This document shows, in pieces, positions 1 through 11,870 of a DNA stretch of 64,000 nt; the stretch's first letter is position 1, and each line of letters opens with the position of its first letter. Origin of the DNA: Nautilus pompilius (Eukaryota > Mollusca > Cephalopoda > Nautilida > Nautilidae). A program made the position numbers and the translations under genes. The DNA is taken from the NCBI GenBank assembly GCA_018389105.1, contig JACATO010000049.1:1116001-1180000 (forward strand), read 5' to 3'. The notes below the pieces were generated by a model. It saw nothing but the letters and a program-made list of their open reading frames with translations. It was not told the origin of the DNA and did no database searches.

Positions 1-1037
1 CTGGTCACTCGTATCCATCCCTCCTATAGTATTATTATTCTCATGACTTCATACTTTGAACCAATTCTTATGCTGATAACAAACAACAGAACATTTGTAA
101 TCCAGATTGAAAATAAATTCACTAAACTTCAAATTTTTAAAAAATTAATTTCCCTTTAATTATTTATTCACTGCAGTAGTTTTCCTGATAATTTACAACT
201 TCTCTTAGTGGTGGAAATAATATTTATATATATATGTATGTATATATAAAGATATAAAATTATTTTCATTTTGCAACTTTATATTTGGGACAAGCAACTT
301 AGAGTTGTGAAATCAATAACATGGCCAGCATACAAAGTACATTCTAGAATGCTGCTATAAGATAAGATAACTGAATTACAAGAAATTGATTTATGCCAAC
401 ATCAGGGACCTGGCTATTTCATTTAACCATCTAAACTTTATACCAAATAAAAGGGATTTGTTGCCATGGCAACTACATAAGAGTGAAGGCTACTGCTGCA
501 TTTTAATTACAGAATCTGCCCAGGTCTGGTATAAACCATAACAGAGTGGGTCTCTCAGTAGCTGAAGGAATGTCCTTCCCCATCACAAAAAAAGTTACAT
601 AACTGCAGCTCCCATTTGCTCTCTCAAATGACACCAGTAAAAAAACAACAACAAAACAAAGCGAAGCATGGTAACTGGTGAGACAAACATTCTAAGCAAC
701 TACTTTGGAAATCAGATGAATTATTGCTTGACTTTCAAACACAGAAATTTGGAGATTGGCAAAGAGAGAAGAAAAAAAGATAAGATGCAGCTTAGTCAAG
801 CACTTCAAAACGTGTAAATTTTCACTATTCTTAAGCCATTTCTTGCAGCTACAAATACGTGTTGCCAGCTCCTGTGTGTGTTGGACTCGTCCATCCACCA
901 ACTCGGTTTCTTTAAACACACCAAAGATAGTCATGATGATGACAAGCCCAAACTCTGTTTTCATTCCAAACTAACAAAGAATTCCAATCCTGCTACAAAA
1001 AAGAATTTTGATTACTGAGCATCTCAGGGTATTTCTA
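1..1037. other. Non-coding AT-rich stretch
   Basis: I see no gene, RNA or recognisable repeat here. The short open frames on either strand (for example near 692-974) have no recognisable protein signature, no flanking splice sites in a consistent phase, and are typical of chance ORFs. A short TA-rich low-complexity patch lies near 222-250. Confidence 0.5.
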
Positions 1038-1357
1038 CACTGCTGGCCATAATTATTGCATCACCTGAAGAAATTTGTTATTGTTCTTGTTTGCTGTTTA
1101 CACAGCTATTCAACTATGACACATTCTGGGCAAATATATGAATATGTATCTTTTATTTTGTATGACAAAAAAAGGAAAGGAATTTAGAAATAATAAATTT
1201 TTTTTAAATTGTGGTAAACACTGCAGTCATGGAAGCTAACTCAACACATGGAAATCGTGCTTGTTTTTTTATCCAAAAATATGCCACTGTTTTATTTTTA
1301 TTTTCAGACATTTATTGATTGCATTTATTTTCTTATAAAATTGGCCAGAAAAAAATG
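1038..1357. mobile_element. Possible Tc1-type MITE remnant
   Basis: A Tc1-like end, CACTGCTGGCCATAATTAT, follows a TA dinucleotide at 1036-1037. About 320 bp later a partly matching inverted end (core TTGGCCAG) is followed by TA at 1358-1359. No ORF lies between them. The right end is degraded, so the pairing is tentative; it could also be a lone Tc1 terminus. Confidence 0.3.
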
Positions 1358-2278
1358 TATAAATAAAAACAGAAAATTATTTATATATAAAATAAAATAA
1401 AAGTTAAAAAATATTTATGTAAGTTTTTTAAAAACAGGCATCACAAAGGCTAACAATGAACATCACAGCTATAGGTTTTTCTGCTTGCTCTCTGTCAACA
1501 GGGCAATGATTAATGATAGCATGTTAAGTAAAGACGGTATTAAAGACTGACACTTTTAGCTAATCAAATACCAGCCTAAAGTCAAAATAAAAACATAAAG
1601 ATAACATTGGGATATTCTCTACTTTGTCTGGTGATTCAAGTCCTCCATAAATCAAGCAGAACAGGGCCTAAGTCATATCCCATATCCACCTCTGGCATCA
1701 CCATCTCCAATTCTCGTTAGGTTTAAGTACTACAGAACTGGACCATTTAAGCATTAAGGGAATAGGATCAATCATTTAAATTTAAAAATGTGTTTTTGGT
1801 GCATTTTCAGGGAGATACTCCATAAGGGCTGATGATGTGAATACAGTAAAGAACTAATTAGACTCTTTCAGGATTTTGCACTTGCAGTAATACCTGACCA
1901 TCAATTTAATACAGTTCTCTACAAATTGCTGAAAACCATGGTAGTGATACAGTAGTGTAAGATAGATGTGGAATGCAGTCACCAGTAGCAAAATCAAAAA
2001 TTTTTTTAAAAAAAGTATGGGAAATGGTAGAAAACTATCCTCTTTTAGTATTTCATTCCTTTTCAGGTGTTGTCCCATGTCTATTGTTAGCGATAGAAGT
2101 GACTATTGGTACTGAGAGAATGTAGTGAGGAATTGTGTTTCCAAATGGATCTCATCCTTCACACGCACACACATATCTTTCAGTTATACACTTCTAGTAA
2201 TATTTCTACTAACTCCCTGACTGCGTACATACACCTCATTATAACATTGGTTTAAAATCCTAACAAAATCCTTGAATT
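1358..2278. other. Non-coding stretch
   Basis: AT-rich sequence with A/T homopolymers. I see no supported gene, RNA or repeat family. The minus-strand open frame at 1854-2078 has no recognisable features. Confidence 0.45.
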
Positions 2279-2410
2279 ACACTGGTCAAAAAATTTTATT
2301 TTTTTTTCTTGGCAGACCATCTAGGAGTGTTTTCTGGGGTTTTGAAGGTCGCTGATTACGAATATAACATTGGTTTTGTCTGATTGGCTCTAGTTTAGAA
2401 GATATTGATA
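2279..2410 (+). repeat. Left terminal inverted repeat
   Basis: Left arm of the transposon. It starts ACACTGGTCAA and ends around the GATATTGAT block. It pairs with the reverse complement of 4700-4818 through several blocks separated by small indels, as expected of an old copy. Confidence 0.75.
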
Positions 2411-2478
2411 GCCTCAAATAAGCCTAAACTGCTAAAATTCTCCCTGAAATACTTCAATATAGAAGCAGTAAATAATAA

Positions 2479-2544
2479 TTTTCTGATATTATTGAATCAT
2501 TATAATGATTATAATCATTATAATGATTCAATAATATCAGAAAA
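2479..2544. repeat. Perfect 32-bp inverted repeat, 2-nt loop
   Basis: Arm 1 (2479-2510) begins TTTTCTGATATTATTGAATC. Arm 2 (2513-2544) is its exact reverse complement, and only AT separates the arms. It lies between the left TIR and the ORF of the transposon. Perfect arms in an element whose ORF is heavily decayed suggest either a younger palindromic insertion or a palindrome expanded after the insertion. Confidence 0.9.
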
Positions 2545-2564
2545 TACATAATAATTATTATGTA
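2545..2564. repeat. Perfect 20-bp palindrome
   Basis: TACATAATAATTATTATGTA equals its own reverse complement. It abuts the larger hairpin directly, so two perfect palindromes are contiguous. Confidence 0.9.
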
Positions 2565-2639
2565 TGTAGTGTTTTAAAACAGTTTAAGAATTTTCTTTTT
2601 AATTCTTTCTTTTTTATTCCAGAGTTGTTGTTGAAAATG

Positions 2640-4336
2640 AGTTCTTCTAAAAAGACGTTGTAGATATGAACCGGATGTCTTTTGTTACATCTGTGGACAG
2701 TATATGATGGCACAACAAAAGAGGAATATTACAGACTTTGTCAAGAGGGCGTACAAAGCATACTTCGATATGAAACTAGGTGACCAAGATAAGTCTTGGG
2801 CCCCACATATGTGTGCAAAACCTGTGTAGAAAGTCCCGGCGTTTGGACCAATGGTAAGCTGAAGTTGAAGTTTGCTGTACCAATGGTGTGGAGAGAGCCC
2901 AAGAATCATTTTTGATGACTGCTACTTCTGTATCAATGACATGACGGGGTTTAACAAGCACAAGAAAGCAATTGGCAGTATCCGAGCCTGGATTCTGCTA
3001 TCCGTCCTGTCTGTTGCACTCTGAGGATCTACCTGTGCCTGTTTTCACCAGTCTGCCTGAAATCGATGAAACCGAAGAGATTCCAGCTGATCTTTCAATA
3101 TCAAGTGGTGATAGCTGTAGTGACTATGAAGAACCCTCAAATGGCCCTCAGCTTTTCAATCAATCTGAACTTAATGACCTAGTGCGAGACCTTTGTTTGT
3201 CGAAGGAGCAGTCTGAAGTTCTTGCATCACGACTCCAAGAGAAAAACATTCTTGATTCTGGCACAAAGTAACATACTATAGGACAAGGGAAGGCAGCTTG
3301 CTTCGTTTCTTTTCTAAAGAAGATGACCTGATCTTTTGTAATGACGTTTCTGCACTTCTTAACTGCATGGGGATCTCGTCATATGACCCAGCAGATTGGC
3401 GTCTCTTTATAGATAGCTCGAAAGCAAGTCTAAAAGTTGTTGTACTTTTGCATAATGGCAATAAGTTTGCTCCTGTACCACTTGGCCATTCTACCAAGAT
3501 GAAAGAAGAGTATGATGGTATCCAATTTGTTCTTGAAAAGCTAAAATTACAACACTCATAAATGGCTGATTTGTGTGGACTTGAAAATGGTGAATTTTCT
3601 GCTTGGTCAGCAAAGTGGGTACACAAAGTATCCCTGCTTTCTTTGTTTGTGGGATAGCAGAGCAAGAATCCAGCACTGGAGAAGGAGGGAACTTGGCCAG
3701 AACGAGAAAGTCTCGAAGTCGGCAGCCAACGTCATCAATGAGCCTTTGGTACCCAGGGATAGAATCATCTTCCCTCCATTGCACATAAAAACTAGGGCTC
3801 ATGAAGCAGTTTTGTTAAGGCGTTGAAACAAAGATGGGGATTGCTTCAAGTACATATGCAGGCAATTTCCAGGTCTTTCCATCGAAAAAGCTAAAGGTGG
3901 CATCTTCGATGGACCTCAGATTCGAACGCTCATGAGGGATTCTGACTTCACTAATCATATGAACATGGTTGAGTTAAATGCTTGGGTGTCCTTCACAGAT
4001 GTAGTGACAAACTTTTTGGGAAATCACAAAGCTGACAATTACAAGCAATTGGTCCGTAAGATGCTTACTGCATACGAAAAACTAGGGGCAAATGTGAGCA
4101 TCAAAGTTCATTTCTTGTTTAGCCACCTCGACAGATTTCCTGGTAATCTTGGTGATTACAGTGAGGAGGAGCAAGGAGAGAGATTCCATCAAGACATCAA
4201 AACAATGGAAGAGAGGTATCAAGGCAAATGGGATGAGCACATGATGGCAGACTACTGCTGGAACCTTTTGAGAGACTGCCCGAAAGTTGCTCACAAGCGA
4301 AAATCGTATAAACGTCAATTTCACTTTTGTGAATAA
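2640..4336 (+). pseudogene. Broken transposon ORF (ERFHQD family)
   Basis: The reading jumps among frames and meets stops, but conserved blocks occur in order. An early zinc-finger-like segment has CYICG and later DCYFCINDMTGF (around 2670-2960). Then come FIDSSKASLK with HNGNKFAPVP (3395-3480), CVDLKMVNFLLGQQSGYTK with CFLCLWDSRA (3570-3665), a PPLHIK block (3775-3795), and near the C-terminus VHFLFSHLDRFPGNLGDYSE, EEQGERFHQD and ADYCW (4105-4265). These blocks are typical of a multicopy protein seen in arthropods and other invertebrates. The spaced acidic residues (FIDSS, CVDLK, EQGE) look DDE-like, but that catalytic reading is my inference. The last intact piece is 3932-4336. Confidence 0.75.
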
Positions 4337-4699
4337 AATATTGTTTTGTGTGTTCATTGTAACTAAGAATCTAGTGTGTATAATAATGCTTTGCATTAAT
4401 TTATGATATATAACTGATTATGTTGTAAATGTTTTTTTCCCTTGGAGAATTAAAATCAGCAAATTTTTAGCAAATTTTTTGTATATTCTCGAAATATATG
4501 AAAAGTGTTCATTTATTAATAAATGAAATGATGTGTTATATCTAACTTAACTTGTTTTTTAATTGAGATTTTTACACTGTCTTTGTGGTTTTGGATTATC
4601 ATAAAAATCAATATCTGACATTTTTTGCACTATTTAGCCGTTTTTTTGTACGTTTAGTTATGGTCGCGAATGGGTGATTTCAGACGAACGACCCCCCTG

Positions 4700-4818
4700 T
4701 GATATCTCCAAAACTAGAGCCAACTTGAAAAACAAATGTCAGATTCGGATTCAGCGCCCTTGAAAACCCCAGAAACCAGTCTCACTTTTCCTGCCAAAAA
4801 TATTGTGTTGACCAGTGT
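4700..4818 (-). repeat. Right terminal inverted repeat
   Basis: Right arm of the transposon, ending TTGACCAGTGT. It is the partner of 2279-2410. Confidence 0.75.
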
Positions 4819-7010
4819 TATCAATTACCTTCTGACTGCTTTTCTTACATAAAAGGAGGAAACAATGGCTATAATTAATTATATATTGTCCAAACAAAAA
4901 GAGAAAGGATCAATAAAAAAAGATGTTAGCTTGGAAGAAAGGTTTAACTTAATGAACACATCGACAGAAATTGAGGGCTCAATGCTATAAATGGCACAGA
5001 GATTCCTCTAGTAAAAGTACTAAAAAGAGAGAGAGAGAGAGAGAAGATTCTGTAATTACATTTTAATAAACATCAAATAAATAGAAATCATCTACTGTAA
5101 ATTCTCTTCTTTTACTGGTAGGCAAGAACTATGGTTTTACATGATGAAGTAGCTAGAGATTAAAATGAAAGAAAAGCAAATAAGTCCCCTGTGCCAGAAT
5201 GTTGTGATTAACAGTGTTTGGAAACTTGGCAGATTCTGATCAATATTCAGTTGGCCTGTCAATCCCCCCGTGACTGGGTGGAGCCACTCTACTTCTCTGC
5301 CTCCCACAAAAAACAACAATGCAAGGCTTAAGATTAGCATCAATAATCCACAGATATGTTATTGGCATTTTTTGTTTTTTTTTTAATTTCATATTATCCA
5401 CATATAGGGTGCTTCCCTCTCCCTCCTCTATCTTAATAAGGAAAGTCTGAAATCCAGTTCTGGGTTCTTCCTTTCCTTCCTGTGATCCAGTGGGTGGATC
5501 TAGCTGAATGTACAACCTCACAGTAACAGAGAAAAGTGATATCCCAACAAATGTTTCTATTTATAACTCAATATCATAAAATGAGCTAAATGAAAGAGCT
5601 GCAGGCCAAGGACTTTCTTTGTGTGGACAAAGCTCCCACATCCTGATATTCAGGGTGACAGTAGTTTGTTGCACCAGTTGGTTTACAGCAAGCAAAACAT
5701 TTCTTAAACTAACGAGAAACATATTATTATTATTATTATTATTATTGTTTATGTACAGAATACGGATATGAACAAGAACTAGCCTTTGCTGCTGACAAAC
5801 AAAAAAAAAAGCTTGCTAATAATATTTCATGATACACTGAATGACATTGTTCTCACCTGGTTTCTTCAAAAAGATACTTTTAAAATGGAAATTCACGTCC
5901 CTAAACAGCTGGATTCTATAGCAACAGGTAAGATCCAACATTATTAGAGAATTTATCATCACAATTTACCAAACTGAGAGAAAAAATATGTAGAATGGTT
6001 CTTGATTTAATTTGTTAAAAACAGATTCTTTATAGAACTAAGATTCTAGTTATAATCTCTTTACTTCTGTTGTTTTAAAAATCTTTGTCTTTTTCTAAAA
6101 ATTGTACACATTTTTTTCTTCTGAATATTCACCTGAATGGACAGTTTCAACCAACATAAACTTGGTATTTATTTCCTATGCAACTGTTTGACTGGTGCTA
6201 CAGGCAGAACAATGGCAATTATAATATTTTCACTCTTTTGTTGTTAGTGAAACTGAAACTAACAAATGACAGAAAAAAATGCTTTGCTTGTAGTTTAGGC
6301 AGCTTTAAAAACCTTGTTGTAGCTGTGATAAATTCACCAGCTTCTCCTTTATAAAATAGTTTATTCGATTTCATTTTTTAAACAGGTGATCTTATGGTCT
6401 TTCTAATTAACGTCTTTTGTCTGATAATAGTAACATTTAAACATTAATATAAGTACAGATTTTTAAAGAATCACCTCGAAACTAACATCCTAAGATGCTC
6501 ACAGATGCACCATCACTGAAGTAAAGCTGGTTCCTGTACTAACTGCAAGTGGGTGACGTTCTAGCTAGCATGGTTGCAGAAACTGAGAAAAGTAGTGAAA
6601 GCACAGCAGCTATGAATGGCAGAAGAAAATGATAATTCAGTAAAATAATCAAAGTCAGCACACATTCAACTATTATCACAGAATTTTTTATTTATGAGCT
6701 GTAACTATAATACACATTACTTCTTTTCAAGTTTCTTTTTTCCCCCACATGACTAAAGTTAAAATAAGTCATTTTATGATTTACCTTCAAAATAAATAAA
6801 TAAATAGATAAATAACAATGGATAATGACAGAAGAGAGTTTATTCTGAAACTCTGTAGACTGAATGAAAGTCAAGTAAAACTAGATATCATTAAACTTAT
6901 TTAGCCCAAAGGGTAACTATATCATTGCATATAAAAATCTACTTGCATTTATAAGCCATTTTGGAAGATGCTAATGGAAAAAAAAGGGGGTTTTTCTATT
7001 TGAAAAGTGG
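4819..7010. other. Non-coding stretch with simple repeats
   Basis: No gene is supported. It contains an (AG)n tract near 5024-5046 and an (ATT)n tract near 5722-5747. Minus-strand open frames at 5137-5521 and 6692-6874 lack recognisable motifs. Confidence 0.45.
5722..5747. repeat. (ATT)n microsatellite
   Basis: Uninterrupted trinucleotide ATT/TTA run of about eight copies. Confidence 0.9.
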
Positions 7011-7032
7011 TACAATAATAATAATAATGAAT

Positions 7033-7063
<31 letters not shown>
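7011..7063. repeat. (ATA)n microsatellite, imperfect
   Basis: Two ATA/AAT trinucleotide runs separated by a short AATTAATA interruption. Confidence 0.85.
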
Positions 7064-7134
7064 TTAAGGAAAGCCTCATAGCTTTGGAGATCATTTTTAC
7101 CTGGCTAATTATGGCACAAAATGTAACAATCATG

Positions 7135-7535
7135 CATACACATGCTTTCTCTATCTTAACAAGCACACATAGTCTCTTACACTTGCTCTCTCATACATAC
7201 ACCACACACCACTATATACACACACAGAGACATACGTATATATACATACACACACATACATTGCTCTCTCATACATACACACACAGAGAGACACTACGTA
7301 CACACACACACACACACATATATATACACACACAGAGACATACGGATATATACATACACACACATACACTTGCTTTCTCATACATACCAAACACAGAGAG
7401 ACATACGTACACACACACACACACATATATATACACACACAGAGACATACGTATTATATTATACACAACACAACACTTGCTCTCTCATACATACACACAC
7501 AGAGAGACATACGTACACACACACACACACACACC
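7135..7535. repeat. Compound CA-rich minisatellite
   Basis: CA/TA dinucleotide runs are organised into a higher-order unit. The anchor block TTGCTCTCTCATACATAC, or a close variant, recurs at about 7183, 7261, 7370 and 7477, so later units are about 107-109 bp. Each contains GAGAGACATACGTA and (AC)n blocks. The long open frames here on both strands (Thr/His/Tyr-rich or Val/Cys/Tyr-rich) are repeat artefacts. Confidence 0.9.
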
Positions 7536-10500
7536 AACTCTAGCCTAATTTCTTTGCAGTGACAATATTGTATAGATATTTAACTTTCCAAACAATGTTC
7601 CAAAGGCCTTTTGAAAAACCTGAATTTTCATAATGTTAGTCTTCAGAAAACCACTGAGATGTGAGAATAAACACTGAGGTAAAGAAAATGGAATGAATGA
7701 GTTCATTAGAATTCTGTGACACTGGTTAGCTTAGAAACGAACTGTGGCATATATTCAGGTTTAAGCTGATTAGCTGAATCACCAAATAATGCAAAATAAT
7801 TTCAGATCTGGTGAAATAATTTTTGAACTCCAATCACAGAAATGAAAAATAAATTTTGTGGACATAAGAATAAGAATTTATTTTTAAAGTTTTTACTGAT
7901 TTATAGTTGTGCTTTAAACACTGATTCAAAAAGAATAAGGAATTGCAGCCAAACTAACCACATTTTTCCATACCTCTCAACAGGTTCACTCAGTCAGCTT
8001 TGTTACTTTAGGGCCATTAGCCCTCAATTAATAAAAAAGGAAAAGGGTTTTTTGTTACTATTCCCATATCAGACAGATTTTTAAAAATATTTTCAAATTT
8101 TATTTTTACATAATTAGAATACATATAAACGATCATGTACATTGTTTATATTATTATAGGAATGCCACATAATGTAATTTTGTAAATAAGAAAATCTAGA
8201 TTGTAATTCAAATTTCTTTTATGTTAATTCAGTTTGGTTACACTAGAACTGGTTTGGTTAATTATTTATCAAGTAATTTAACCAAATTTCTAGTAAATGT
8301 TTTGCACAGCTTTAACTGAGATAATAGACAAAATCCAAAGAACGAGCAAATCTCCTGACTGCCACACACAGTATAAAGGAAATTCACCAAAAAATTAGGT
8401 GCGGAGCCTCGAGTGAACTTTAATATTTGGTTAACAAACAGTTTTTAGTGTCTCTGTTAAAGAATAAACAAATAAGTCTTTAAGAAGATCTTTAGTTTTA
8501 TTGACTTTAATCCAGTACTTGAAGGATTTTCTTTTTGTTTAATATACTCTTTATGCAGGAAATGTGTCTCTCTATGTTAAACAATATGAGTGAATTTCAG
8601 CAAAGGCTCATGGGATTACTCACTGCATAGTATAAAAAATGAGGAACATATGTGACACTCAGAGCTGCCAACTATTCGAGTGTTAATATGCTTCTCTATA
8701 TTTACTATTTTCCTCTTTTCCCTTCCTCCATCAATTTATGGTTACAGACAAATTAATTTAAAAATATTACTCAACATCTGAAATGGATCCATCTGCTGCT
8801 GGCTCTTAAGACCTGCAAGATGCTGTAAGCAGATAAAGGCCATCTATCACGGCTCTCAATCAGGTAAAGGTCCCTCTCACTTCATGTTACTACTGCTCTC
8901 ATACATAAACTACTTAGGAAACTGAAAAAAACAAAAACTAATAATTGTTTTTTGCTACCTAAAAAGAAAAGATAAAATGCAAATTCAAAAAATTTTAAGT
9001 ATTTGTGAAGTGCTTTTATATTTATTAAGATAAGAGCAATAACCTTAAGGAACAGTCCCCAGGTAAGGCTGAAGAGCTATATACACATGTCAAATAGTGG
9101 CAGTGCAGTTTAAAATTTGTTTTTAGCATCTGCATGGTTCCTTGATTACCAAAGACTTGCACAGGTAGTAAAGAAAGAAAACAGAGCAACTTTGTTGCCA
9201 AGATTAATGGTACATTTTGTTGGAGGTAAAAATTACATTTCTTGTAAAAGAAAGTATTACAGTGGCTTATAAACTGTGCACTGGCTAGTTTCTCAAATCA
9301 CAATTCTCTTTCCTTGCAAGTTACAAATTATTTACAGTTAGTAAATGGTTTTACTATTTGGATTGCTCAGCATTTTCCAGAAGTTATTTTGGTGAGTTAA
9401 CTTAATTAAAAACTTTCAATAACATTTAAGATTTAACCTGATTTGAGAGGTATCATATTGCCCATGTTAATATATTCTGTTGCTCCAAGTGTCTGACATC
9501 TGCATTTAATTAATGTAAAAAAACAAACACTTTTTCCAACCATAATAAAATTATACTCATGGTTGGCTAGAAGACCATTTAAACTGGAGAGTTCAGTGTC
9601 ATGGGTGATAACTTTAAGGACAACCAAGGAGCTTATGAAGGCATTCTTCATTTTCAAGCAGCAAACACATTAACAAATCAACAGAGAATCAGTTCAACTT
9701 TGTAACAATGTCAAACAAATATTCTGGTGTGCATAACAACAGAATCCTGCTTCATCACAAATAGTGGAGCTGCTGGACTGCATGATCTTTAGACCCAAAC
9801 CAATTGCCTGAATGAAAGCTTACAGACCATAATGTGTATTTGTAAACTTGTTCCAAGAGAAATGTGCACACATGTGGTCTTACAAACATCAATTTTTGAC
9901 AAAATGCTGAGGCTCCAGCATCCTCTATATTTAAATGATCAGTCGTACAAATTAGTGACTGATGGCCTACCTGACTCCAGGTGAGAGGTGTTCCAGCACC
10001 GCTGAAAACAACGTTGCCATTGCTCAATAATCTCAGAAGTTTACCAATACAACCAGACAGAAAATACTTCAAGTTTCTGTTTTGTTTTATAACTGCAAAC
10101 TTTCATCTCTGCAAGGTTTAATTTAAAGTTTACAAGGAACCAAGGTGGCATCATAGCTGAATATTTCAGTTAAAATGATATTGACAACATCCTTTCCTAT
10201 ATAAGGCCACACATCAAAGCATCGTTGATGGTAAGATTGAAAAATTGTAATAAATGATTCTTAGCATTGTAATACACTGATTTATAGTACTGTATCATCT
10301 AACTGCTGTCCATTTATCAATAAACTCCGATTCTCCCAATTCAGCCCCAAAAACCTATTTAAAATGCCCATTTGTTTTTATTTATAAATATCTCAGTAAA
10401 CACCTGTTCCCTTCTTTAGAGATATTTTGGCACATGAATATCACTGCCAAAGAACTGACTTTGTAGACATGATGACCTTTTATTGATACTTTTACAAATA

Positions 10501-10885
10501 CTAAATGAAAATCAGCCATCTCAATTCAAATCAGTTGTAGCCAACTTTAAAATACTTTTCATCATTGAAGTATCTATGCTAGCAAACAGATTGTATTATA
10601 ATGATATTTTCTGTTTGTTTGTTGATACACCTCCCTACTTGTGTACTTACATTGTCCCCTATAGTGTTGATGAGATATTTACCTTTGTTTATGTATATGG
10701 TGTTCAATATTTCAGCGATAGGTATGCGATTGTTGGATCAGTGTTTGCTCTAGCAATTAGGTCATTCTACTTCAACATCAGTTCTTTCCCTCACATCTCT
10801 TCATTCATAGCAAGTACTGTGTAGCATGTCTGTAGAAGAACAAGGTGTCAAGCTGCTTGATAAGGTTCATGGTAGACCCCACAAA
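7536..10885. other. Non-coding stretch, no recognised gene
   Basis: AT-rich sequence without a recognisable protein, RNA gene or paired repeat ends. A 105-codon minus-strand open frame at 9755-10072 and a 113-codon plus-strand frame at 10483-10824 are the longest. Neither resembles a family I know or has convincing splice context. Confidence 0.4.
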
Positions 10886-10889
10886 CTAT

Positions 10890-11870
10890 GCAAAATCTAC
10901 AACATTTGGTGAGGTGCCAAGGAGATTTGATGTAGAAAAAAAAAAGAATTTGAGAAATGACACAAGCTGGTGAGGAAAACTGATTACAGACCAGCCAAAA
11001 AGAGAAAGTGATGATGCTAAAATAGATATATGACATTTTGACTTTTTCCAAACAATGTGACCATGGTACATGGATCGTAGGAAAATAGATTCAACTCAAA
11101 GCACAGTGAATTTTTATGCTTGCTCACCACAAATTTCTGTGCAATTGCTAGAAGTTTACTTCACAAATGAATAAAGCATGGCTGCCATTTCTGAGAGATA
11201 GAAAACAACTGTTGTGCAAATGTCTCAACACCAAGAGAAAACGATGCAAACATTCCACTGCTACATCATTAGAATACAATGATTCTGCAACTACTTCATT
11301 TCCAATATTGGAAACATGGATGAGACAGCTACCTATTTCAGCATGCCAAACAAAGCCACTCTACGCTGTTCTAGAGAGAAAAATGTAACAAAATGACAGC
11401 CATGTTCAGTGTAATAGACAATAAGCAAAAAGTCACCCGCCTCTTGTTTTAAAATGGGAAAGAGTACTCTCTGCTTTGTCAATTCCCATAGTTGTTATTG
11501 TCAGAATGAGCCCACATGATTAGCTGAATGAAGATATTCTCTACTGGATATAAAATGCATGGGATCACCACCATACCCAACAAAACTTCTTGTTTTGGAC
11601 TCATTTAGGGTACATAAGAGTGAAACAGTAAAAGAAACAGTGAGCAAACACACATGGGGTGGCTTAACCTCAAAGACATTGCATTGATTCTCAGTGGTTG
11701 CACTAGCTTAGCACAACCAGCTTATGTATCCTGGAATCAACCATTCAAGCAACACATCTAAAAAAAATAGGACAATAAGGTGGTAAATGGAGAGTACACA
11801 TACATGAAGGGTGAGCACAGAAAAGCTAGGAGATATCCAATGATCTAGAAGATATTGTACATTTTTTGTT
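10890..11870 (+). pseudogene. Pogo-like DDE transposase relic
   Basis: Frame-shifted but colinear pieces of a pogo-type (DDE_1) transposase can be read. A helix-turn-helix-like piece, FGEVPRRFDVEKKRI, lies near 10910-10955. The first catalytic block NMDETATYFSMPNKATL is near 11308-11362, and LLVLDSFRVHKSETVKETV is near 11600-11655. A block resembling the IPGG-T-LQP-DV-NKPFK signature, LSGCTSLAQPAY then WNQPFKQHI, lies near 11690-11760. The blocks sit in different frames with many stops, so the copy is dead. Terminal repeats were not found, so the element's edges are unknown. Confidence 0.7.

Larger units (their letters stand above)
2279..4818 (+). mobile_element. Unclassified DNA transposon with long TIRs
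   Basis: About 2.54 kb bounded by imperfect inverted repeats of roughly 120-130 bp. The left end begins ACACTGGTCAA and the right end finishes TTGACCAGTGT. Further paired blocks are TTCTGGGGTTTT / AAAACCCCAGAA and TTGGCTCTAGTTT / AAACTAGAGCCAA. Between them lies a broken + strand ORF. No exact target-site duplication is evident, so the superfamily cannot be read from the ends. The encoded protein belongs to a family I recognise as repetitive in invertebrate genomes (motifs listed under the pseudogene). Multiple stops and frame breaks mean this copy is dead. Confidence 0.8.

Noticed and set aside
2479..2544. miRNA precursor
   Set aside because: The arms are perfectly complementary with a 2-nt loop inside a transposon; miRNA hairpins normally have bulges and larger loops.
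7084..7548. 154-codon open frame rich in His/Thr/Tyr and its antisense partners
   Set aside because: Entirely produced by the CA/TA/GA compound repeat; no non-repetitive coding content.
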